Origin: Candidatus Auribacterota bacterium
GTDB taxonomy: Bacteria > Auribacterota > Tritonobacteria > UBA1439
Length of the DNA: 10,849 nt
Assembly: GCA_026391995.1 (NCBI GenBank)
Contig: JAPLCY010000277.1
Coordinates: forward strand, 1-10,849
Direction of reading: 5' to 3'
The first letter of the stretch is position 1. Each line of letters opens with the position of its first letter. The notes beneath the pieces are model-generated. The model did not search any database. It was not told the DNA's origin and saw only the letters and a program-made list of their open reading frames with translations. This document shows positions 6,796-10,849 of this stretch, piece after piece. The position numbers were made by a program, and so were the translations under genes.

Positions 6796-7532
6796 TGGAA
6801 TCCCCCGCAATAGAGATTATTTCCCTCTCGTTCAGCTACCCAGACGGCGTTCCGGCGCTCCATGATATCAACCTCAACGTGGCGCGCGGCGAGACGGTGG
6901 GGATAGTGGGCCCCAATGGCGCGGGAAAGAGCACGCTGCTCATGCACCTGAACGGCGTGCTGCGGGGGAAGGGCACGGTGCGGGTTATGGGCCTGGACGT
7001 CAACGATGAAAACGCGCGGAAGATCCGCCGCCTCGTCGGTCTTGTTTTTCAGGATCCCGAGGACCAACTCTTCACCCCCACCGTGTACGAGGATGTCGCG
7101 TTCGGGCCGCTGCAGATGCGCTATCCACGGGAAGAAATCGATCGGCGCGTCCGCGACGCGTTAAGGACGGTCGGGATGGAAGGATTCGAGCGACGCTCTT
7201 CGCACCACCTCAGCTTCGGGGAGAAGAAGAGGGTGTCCCTCGCCACCGTACTGGCGCTCGATCCCGAGATCATCGCGTTCGACGAGCCGACGAGCAACCT
7301 CGACCCCTGCAGCCGCGAGGAGTTCATCTCGTATCTCATGGCGCTTCCCGCGACGAAGGTGATCGCCACGCACGACCTGGAGCTTGTGCTCCAGCTTTGC
7401 GGCCATACCATCCTATTGAGCGGCGGAACTATCGTTACGGAGGGGGAGACGCGGGAGCTGCTCGGCGACCGCGCCCTCATGGAAAAGCACCGCCTGCGGG
7501 TGCCGCTCAGCCTCGCGCTCGGGCCGCGTTGA
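6795..7532 (+). CDS. cbiO: CbiO/NikO-type ATPase of the nickel/cobalt ECF transporter
   Basis: The 245-residue ABC ATPase powers metal uptake with CbiQ and CbiM/NikM at the inner membrane. All motifs are present: Walker A GPNGAGKST (39-47), Q-loop Gln86 in VFQDPEDQLF, signature LSFGEKKRV (from 139), Walker B IIAFDEPTSNLD with D163 and E164, and the switch His193 in ATHD. LSxGEKKRV in place of LSGGQ and the QDPEDQLF stretch are typical of ECF-type ATPases. ATG 6795 is chosen because GGAGGG (6781-6786) lies eight bases upstream and it overlaps the cbiQ stop as TGATG. ATG 6789 would be only two bases from that site. No terminator follows; 158 bases separate it from nikR. Confidence 0.93.
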   Translation: MESPAIEIISLSFSYPDGVPALHDINLNVARGETVGIVGPNGAGKSTLLMHLNGVLRGKGTVRVMGLDVNDENARKIRRLVGLVFQDPEDQLFTPTVYEDVAFGPLQMRYPREEIDRRVRDALRTVGMEGFERRSSHHLSFGEKKRVSLATVLALDPEIIAFDEPTSNLDPCSREEFISYLMALPATKVIATHDLELVLQLCGHTILLSGGTIVTEGETRELLGDRALMEKHRLRVPLSLALGPR

Positions 7533-7619
7533 TGCCATGAGCGCCACGGCCGCCCGGTCTGTGATGCTGATGCGTGGAAGGGCGCGCATAGTTTCCGCGT
7601 TCCCGGATCATCCATAGGG

Positions 7620-7649
7620 CATAAAATAGTTGTTGGCCCCCGTTTTATG
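7620..7649. promoter_or_regulatory. Inverted repeat upstream of nikR, possible operator
   Basis: CATAAAA (7620-7626) and TTTTATG (7643-7649) are perfect inverted half-sites 16 bases apart. The inner six bases on each side give a 6-N16-6 geometry, the same spacing as the E. coli NikR operator, although the bases differ. It covers the putative -35 region of nikR. Binding by NikR or another regulator is an inference. Confidence 0.4.
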
Positions 7650-7660
7650 TGTGTTACACT
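7633..7660 (+). promoter_or_regulatory. Candidate nikR promoter
   Basis: TTGGCC (7633-7638) and TACACT (7655-7660) with a 16-base spacer are the best pair in the leader. TTGTTG at 7630 is an alternative -35 box with longer spacing. The -10 box lies inside the candidate NikR operator at 7651-7677, which fits autorepression. Confidence 0.35.
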
Positions 7661-7677
7661 TCTAAAAAACGTAGCAC
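7651..7677. promoter_or_regulatory. Candidate NikR operator GTGTTAC-N13-GTAGCAC
   Basis: Two 7-base half-sites, GTGTTAC (7651-7657) and GTAGCAC (7671-7677), are inverted with one mismatch and separated by 13 bases. As I recall, comparative genomics described GTGTTAC-N13/14-GTAACAC as the NikR site in several non-enteric lineages; this sequence differs from it at one base. It ends one base before the nikR ribosome binding site, so bound NikR would block transcription of nikR and the barrel gene behind it. Confidence 0.6.
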
Positions 7678-7690
7678 CGGAGGACCGCGC

Positions 7691-8107
7691 GTGAAAGGGT
7701 TGGTGCGTTTCGGCGTTTCGCTCGATCGCGATCTGTTGGGGCGGGTTGACCGGTTTATCAAGGCGCATCGGTATGTGAGCCGATCGAAGGCGATCGCCGA
7801 CATCCTGCGCGAGAAACTCGTCGAAGAGGAGTGGCGCGGGCAGACAGAAGTTATCGGCACCATCACGATGGTGTATGACCATCATCAGCGGCAGCTGACA
7901 GGCAGGCTCGTCTGCATCCAGCACCATCACGGCGCCGCGGTGCTCTCCTCACAGCATATCCATCTCGACCATAACCATTGTCTCGAGGTGGTGATTGTCA
8001 GGGGTTCCCCCGTGAAGGTGCGGGGGCTCGCGGACCGGATGAAGTCGTGCAAGGGGGTGAAGCACCTGAGCCTTGCCATGAGCTCGACGGGGAAGCGAAT
8101 TGCGTGA
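7691..8107 (+). CDS. nikR: NikR nickel-responsive ribbon-helix-helix regulator
   Basis: The 138-residue protein matches NikR in length and layout. Residues 1-45 form a ribbon-helix-helix DNA-binding domain (VRFGVSLDRDLLGRVDRFI, then RSKAIADILREKL), followed by the ACT-like metal-binding and tetramerisation domain. The high-affinity Ni ligands are conserved with E. coli spacing: H78 in IQHHHG, H89 and H91 in QHIHLDH, and C97 in NHCLEV, equivalent to H76, H87, H89 and C95. Ni-bound NikR represses nickel uptake genes. GTG 7691 is chosen because GGAGGA (7679-7684) lies six bases upstream; the longer frame from 7649 lacks a site and would start within the promoter. Two inverted repeats in its leader suggest autoregulation. 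The barrel gene begins 22 bases after the stop and is probably in the same transcript. Confidence 0.95.
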   Translation: MKGLVRFGVSLDRDLLGRVDRFIKAHRYVSRSKAIADILREKLVEEEWRGQTEVIGTITMVYDHHQRQLTGRLVCIQHHHGAAVLSSQHIHLDHNHCLEVVIVRGSPVKVRGLADRMKSCKGVKHLSLAMSSTGKRIA

Positions 8108-8129
8108 CGGTTTGAGAGGAGGAGGAATT

Positions 8130-9035
8130 ATGGACGCCCGCCGATTGGGCTGGATTGTAGCGTTGATTGCGATGTCCGGCGCCTGCACAACATGGGGACA
8201 ACCAACCGAGGATGTCCAGCCGCGCGAGGAAGAGATCAAACAGGAAGTGGCCGGGGCCGGGGTCTGCGAGAAAAAAGAGCAGTGCTTCCTGATGAACCAT
8301 ATTCCCCCGCTTGAGTGGACGAACCGGGTCATGGATCGTGTCGACGAGGTGAGCCCGCTCAAGTTCGGCGCCGAAAGCCGGTTCGAAAGCAACTGGCTGA
8401 ATGAGGGAGGGAACTGGGCTAAGAACGGCGTCCAGATCGAGCAGACATATTTTACGGAGTGGACCCGCACGCTGGGCGATTTCGAGGGAGGCGCAGGGTT
8501 TGAATATTACCAGATCGACAGCACCTGGAGAGGGATCAAGCCCAGCACCATGGAAAGGGACTTCACCCCTTACGTACCCCTTTCGTGGAAGGTATTCTCT
8601 CTCGAACCATACTGGAAGTATATCTACATAGATGGCGCCGACGCCAAGGATTATCAGGAAATCGGGAGCGCATTCACCATTGACGTGCCGCTCAAACCAA
8701 CATTTTATTGGAACCACGATTTCAGCGTTTATACCGGCACGTACTGCGAATGGTCCATTTCGCACGACATCGCTATCGCACCGACCGGCGAGCAGGTTGT
8801 CATCTTCACTCCGTCCATGGCGATAGGAATGGATGCGCACAAATACCAGGAGCACACCACCCTCACGCACATTGATTGGGGGCTGGATCTGTCCGTGCCG
8901 CTCAACCGGCACTTCGTCCTCACAGGAATGTTGCACTTTACAAAGAGCCTCGCGCATGGCGACTACTCGGAGGAGAACGATGTTTTCCACGACATCCTCC
9001 CCTGGGGCGGGCTGAAGTTGTCGATGGAATTTTAA
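8130..9035 (+). CDS. Putative outer-membrane beta-barrel protein, candidate nickel/cobalt porin
   Basis: The 301-residue protein begins with a signal peptide (MDARRLGWIVALIAMSGA). The Cys after it lacks a proper lipobox, so lipidation is unlikely. A charged segment with two further Cys (about 26-52) follows, then a series of short amphipathic strands rich in Tyr, Trp and Phe, such as YFTEWTRTLGDFEGGAGFEYYQI and VFSLEPYWKYIYIDG. The final residue is Phe (LSMEF), the usual end of BamA-assembled barrels. About nine His lie in the last 110 residues, for example DAHKYQEHTTLTHIDW. No named family is certain; it recalls small TorF-type porins. ATG 8130 has GGAGGAGG well placed. Lying directly after nikR and before cbiM, it could pass nickel or cobalt across the outer membrane, which is inferred from context. 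Confidence 0.75.
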   Translation: MDARRLGWIVALIAMSGACTTWGQPTEDVQPREEEIKQEVAGAGVCEKKEQCFLMNHIPPLEWTNRVMDRVDEVSPLKFGAESRFESNWLNEGGNWAKNGVQIEQTYFTEWTRTLGDFEGGAGFEYYQIDSTWRGIKPSTMERDFTPYVPLSWKVFSLEPYWKYIYIDGADAKDYQEIGSAFTIDVPLKPTFYWNHDFSVYTGTYCEWSISHDIAIAPTGEQVVIFTPSMAIGMDAHKYQEHTTLTHIDWGLDLSVPLNRHFVLTGMLHFTKSLAHGDYSEENDVFHDILPWGGLKLSMEF

Positions 9036-9103
9036 CTGTAGCCTAAAGCCCCAAAAAAGAGGTTCTCTTCCATTTCGTGTGGTTACTTTTAGATCGCCTC
9101 CCG

Positions 9104-9137
9104 CCTCGCCACAGGCGAGCAAGCTAGAGGCTTGTCC
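9104..9137 (-). repeat. Second copy of the 34-bp repeat core, with adjoining palindromes
   Basis: This segment matches the reverse complement of 5257-5290 at 31 of 34 positions. Each half forms a hairpin (CTCGCC/GGCGAG and AAGC/GCTT). Immediately after it lies GCCTACC-GGCA-GGTAGGC, and at about 9188-9220 a C-rich/G-rich pair (CCCTACCCCTCG... and GAGGGAGAGGG) like the outer arms of the 5200-5330 copy. The stretch 9091-9220 is best seen as a rearranged member of the same non-coding repeat family. Confidence 0.6.
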
Positions 9138-9320
9138 CTGCCTACCGGCAGGTAGGCGCCTGTGGTGGAGAGTAGCCGCCGTACCATCCTCACCCTACCC
9201 CTCGCTGAGAGGGAGAGGGAAAAATTGGGCACATGTTTGGACATAGTTGATAAATAATCCATCTCTGAAGATAACAACAGTCAGGAGCAGGAAGTTCAAA
9301 GTCTGAAGAGGAAAACAACA

Positions 9321-9965
9321 ATGCATATACCGGATGGATTTTTGGCGGCGCGCGTCTGGGCACCGTCGTGGGCCGTGGCGGTCGCGGGGATGTGGTGCTG
9401 CCTGAAACGGGCGGGCAGGACGCTGGGGGACAGGGCGATCCCGCTCATGGGTGTCACGGCGGCGTTCATCTTCGCCGCGCAGATGTTGAACTTTCCAGTC
9501 GCGGGGGGGACCTCGGGTCATCTCCTCGGCGGGGTGCTCGCGGCCGTGCTTCTCGGGCCGTGGGCGGGGGCGGTGGTCATCGCGATCGTGCTGGCGGTGC
9601 AGTGCCTGCTCTTTCAGGACGGGGGCCTCACGGCGCTGGGGGCGAATGTCGTCAACATGGCTTTGATCGGGTCGGCGTTCTCATACGGCATCTATATCCT
9701 CATCGCGAGCGGTTCGCCCGGGCGGGGCAGACTCCTTGCCTCCGTTGCCGCCGCATCATGGTGCTCCGTGTTCCTCGCGAGTACAGTCTGCGCTTTTGAA
9801 CTCGCTCTCTCGGACACCTCACCGCTCCGGGTGGCCCTTCCGGCGATGGCCGCCGTTCACGCGCTCATTGGTATCGTGGAAGCGCTCATTACCTGTGGCG
9901 TTATCTCGTTTATTGTGAAGGTGCGGCCGGATCTGCTCTACGCGGGGAAGGGAGGCGCGCGATGA
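9321..9965 (+). CDS. nikM: CbiM/NikM substrate-binding S component of the nickel/cobalt ECF transporter
   Basis: The 214-residue, very hydrophobic protein begins MHIPDGFL. The amino terminus and His2 form part of the metal site in this family, and His67 in GTSGHLLGG is at the position known from the solved NikM structure. Further hallmarks are FAAQMLNFPVAGGTSGH, VLLGPWAG and GANVVNMALIG. It captures Ni or Co in the membrane and delivers it through CbiQ/CbiO. MHIPDGF, rather than the MHIMEGF common in cobalt CbiM, and the presence of nikR favour nickel. ATG 9321 has GAGG about ten bases upstream, a slightly wide spacing. The stop overlaps the next gene's start as ATGA. It is separated from cbiQO by nikR and the barrel gene, so the transporter genes are split. 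No clear NikR site was found in the 285 bases upstream. Confidence 0.92.
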   Translation: MHIPDGFLAARVWAPSWAVAVAGMWCCLKRAGRTLGDRAIPLMGVTAAFIFAAQMLNFPVAGGTSGHLLGGVLAAVLLGPWAGAVVIAIVLAVQCLLFQDGGLTALGANVVNMALIGSAFSYGIYILIASGSPGRGRLLASVAAASWCSVFLASTVCAFELALSDTSPLRVALPAMAAVHALIGIVEALITCGVISFIVKVRPDLLYAGKGGAR

Positions 9966-10276
9966 AGGGGCGCGATATGTTGCTCGGGCTGTGCGCGGCG
10001 CTCTTACTTGCACTGCTTATATCGCCGTTCGCCTCGCCGTGGCCCGACGGTCTCGAGAAGGTTGCCGGTGACAAGGGATTCTTGCAGAAGGGGGAGGGGA
10101 AGCCGGTACTGGCGGCGCCGATACCTGATTACGCCTGGCCGGGCATACGCCGTGAGGGGGTGGCGACCGCTGTCGCCGGGGTTGCCGGGACATTGATCGT
10201 CTTCGCCGTGTCGTGGGGAGTCGCTTTTCTTCTCAGGAAAACGACACCGCCTGGATGCGCCGATTGCCGGCAGTAA
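9962..10276 (+). CDS. nikN: PDGLE-domain (NikN/CbiN-type) small membrane component
   Basis: The 104-residue protein has two membrane helices, at about 6-23 (MLLGLCAALLLALLISPF) and 66-91 (GVATAVAGVAGTLIVFAVSW). They flank a periplasmic loop holding the family motif PDGLEKVA (28-35) and the segment PIPDYAWPGI. This topology is that of CbiN/NikN, the small partner that helps load metal onto CbiM/NikM. The C-terminus ends CADCRQ, a Cys pair that may bind metal in the cytoplasm, which is unusual enough to note but weak evidence. The start ATG 9962 overlaps the nikM stop (ATGA), showing tight coupling. No intrinsic terminator with a T run follows it. Confidence 0.88.
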   Translation: MKGRDMLLGLCAALLLALLISPFASPWPDGLEKVAGDKGFLQKGEGKPVLAAPIPDYAWPGIRREGVATAVAGVAGTLIVFAVSWGVAFLLRKTTPPGCADCRQ

Positions 10277-10296
10277 AATTAAGAAGAAAAATCTGC

Positions 10297-10324
10297 TTGC
10301 CCCGCCAGCCTGTTTGTGGATAAT
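10297..10324 (+). promoter_or_regulatory. Candidate promoter of the cobalamin-riboswitch leader
   Basis: TTGCCC (10297-10302) and GATAAT (10319-10324) are separated by 16 bases. A start near 10331 would place the whole aptamer in the leader. This pair makes the downstream gene independent of nikMN, although readthrough is possible because no terminator lies between. Confidence 0.45.
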
Positions 10325-10344
10325 GGCTGGTAGATCTTTCACAT

Positions 10345-10595
10345 ACATTGAGGGAAAGCGGTGAGAATCCGCTGCTGCCCCCGCAACTGTGAGTGGTATT
10401 GGTACCTCGCGTAGGTCACTGCCGCGCGCGATCGATAACTCGGTTGACGCGGTGGGAAGGCCCGCGTAGTTCGGGGTCAAACCTTAACAATTAACAATTC
10501 CAAAAGCCGTTAAACGAGTCCCATCCGGCGCAATTGTTAATTGTTAAGGTTTGACCCCGGCGAGTTGCTTGCCACGAGCCAGGACACCTCAGGGA
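10345..10595 (+). ncRNA. Cobalamin (B12) riboswitch aptamer, interrupted by a palindromic element
   Basis: The conserved core is clear. GGGAAAGCGGTGAGAATCCG and GCTGCTGCCCCCGCAACTGT lie at about 10352-10389, then CACTGC, then GCGGTGGGAAGGC (10450-10462). The 3' box GAGCCAGGACACCT (10576-10589) resembles the B12 box AGYCMGGAGACCTGCC with changes. The ends pair: TGAGG (10349-10353) with CCTCA (10587-10591). Between GGGAAGGC and the B12 box an 88-base palindromic element (10472-10559) is inserted; without it the aptamer would be about 165 bases. Cobalamin binding normally turns off the downstream gene, here the one starting at 10846. Because it lies downstream of nikMN it does not control those genes. 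Whether the interrupted aptamer still works is unknown. Confidence 0.9.
10472..10559. mobile_element. Miniature palindromic element, copy 1, inside the riboswitch
   Basis: The terminal inverted repeats are perfect over 27 bases (10473-10499 and 10532-10558), beginning GGGGTCAAACCTTAAC, and extend to 28 with the flanking C and G. The spacer is 32 bases. No protein is encoded. The arms contain a tandem AACAATT pair. The same arms recur in the copy at 10735-10822 with a different spacer. GGGGTCA-type palindromes of this kind are, as I recall, mobilised by REP-associated tyrosine transposases; no transposase lies in the window. No target duplication is obvious. Confidence 0.8.
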
Positions 10596-10635
10596 AAACT
10601 TCTTCGGGGTGGGAGAAGACCTTGTGGCGTCACAG

Positions 10636-10671
10636 GGCCGGTTCCTCTTACCCGGGGGGCTGGCCTTTTTT
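10636..10671 (+). terminator. Intrinsic terminator in the riboswitch expression platform
   Basis: GGCCGG (10636-10641) pairs with CTGGCC (10660-10665), extended inward by TTCC with GGGG, giving a stem of about ten pairs followed by TTTTTT (10666-10671). An alternative stem, CCTTGTG/CACAGGG (10620-10637), overlaps the terminator's 5' arm by two bases and might compete with it. The position about 40 bases after the aptamer fits transcriptional control by cobalamin. Confidence 0.8.
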
Positions 10672-10734
10672 GTTGTCCGGGGCAGCTCGCCGGCACGTGC
10701 GCATTATTTCGCCCCGGGTTAACATATAAATAGA

Positions 10735-10822
10735 TTGGGGTCAACCCTTAACAATTAACAATTACTCGAGGATGAATATTAGGCAGTTTTTGGAATTGTT
10801 AATTGTTAAGGTTTGACCCCAA
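10735..10822. mobile_element. Miniature palindromic element, copy 2, just upstream of the next gene
   Basis: The arms 10737-10763 and 10794-10820 are inverted repeats with one mismatch in 27. They extend by two more pairs (TT outside on the left, AA on the right). They match copy 1 almost exactly, while the 30-base spacer is unrelated. In the mRNA the element would form a hairpin of about 29 pairs ending 12 bases before the Shine-Dalgarno sequence of the gene at 10846. Confidence 0.8.
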
Positions 10823-10845
10823 AAAGTTGTGGAAAGGAGAGCAAA

Positions 10846-10849
10846 ATGA
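10846..10849 (+). CDS. Start codon of the riboswitch-controlled gene, rest outside the window
   Basis: ATG at 10846-10848 is preceded by AGGAGA (10835-10840) at a five-base spacing, a strong ribosome binding site at the end of the cobalamin leader. The product is not visible. Genes under such leaders usually serve cobalamin or cobalt uptake or corrinoid synthesis, which fits the metal-transport context but is not proof. Confidence 0.5.

Noticed and set aside
9049..9070. AAGAG/CTCTT hairpin after the barrel gene as a terminator
   Set aside because: The stem has only five weak pairs, and the following bases CCATTT are not a T run.
9076..9087. GTGTGGTTAC upstream of nikM as a NikR half-site
   Set aside because: It needs an extra base to match GTGTTAC, and no inverted partner lies 13-14 bases away.
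7998..9122. Minus-strand open frame of 374 codons opposite nikR and the barrel gene
   Set aside because: It runs across two well-supported plus-strand genes and the intergenic repeat, and has no recognisable domain or start signal.
10302..10328. CCAGCC/GGCTGG hairpin after nikN as a terminator
   Set aside because: Six pairs around a loop of about 14 bases, with no T run behind it; it also overlaps the better-supported promoter of the riboswitch leader.
10472..10822. The repeated palindromes as a CRISPR array
   Set aside because: Only two units exist, each a full inverted repeat around a 30-32 base centre, separated by about 175 bases of functional leader; there are no direct repeats or cas genes.

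Overview
The window looks like accessory and transport chromosome of an uncultivated, fairly GC-rich Gram-negative bacterium. The evidence for an outer membrane is a secreted protein ending in a C-terminal Phe, as beta-barrels do. Secreted proteins with Pro-Thr linkers and the abundant palindromic intergenic repeats resemble metagenome-derived lineages around Omnitrophota and other candidate phyla. That placement is an impression, not a result.

Layout. Positions 1-610 hold the 3' end of a small secreted-protein gene and the broken 5' end of an apparent paralogue. A tRNA-Ser(UGA) with encoded CCA follows at 755-844 behind a good promoter. On the minus strand, 3220-939 is a two-gene unit: a GT-C membrane glycosyltransferase whose stop overlaps the reading frame of a secreted cohesin-like protein with Thr-Pro linkers. 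A short unknown gene and an M20 metallopeptidase (3665-5181) are coupled by a GTGA overlap behind a near-consensus promoter.

Metal block, 5396-10276. A Nudix-like gene is followed by cbiQ and cbiO. Then come nikR with two inverted repeats in its leader, a His-rich putative outer-membrane beta-barrel protein, and cbiM/nikM plus a PDGLE (NikN-type) gene. Together these encode a complete ECF-type nickel or cobalt importer: S component M, small N, EcfT-like Q, ATPase O. NikR, the MHIPDGF N-terminus and the PDGLE partner favour nickel. The barrel gene directly after nikR suggests an outer-membrane step for the same metal.

The right end (10277-10849) is a cobalamin-riboswitch leader with its own promoter, aptamer and intrinsic terminator, leading to a start codon at 10846 whose gene lies outside the window. 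Two copies of an approximately 88-bp miniature palindromic element sit in this leader. One is inside the riboswitch aptamer, and the other is between the terminator and the Shine-Dalgarno sequence. This is the most unusual feature of the window. Other repeats are a 34-bp core shared in opposite orientation by 5257-5290 and 9104-9137, and a perfect 26-bp palindrome at 3494-3519.
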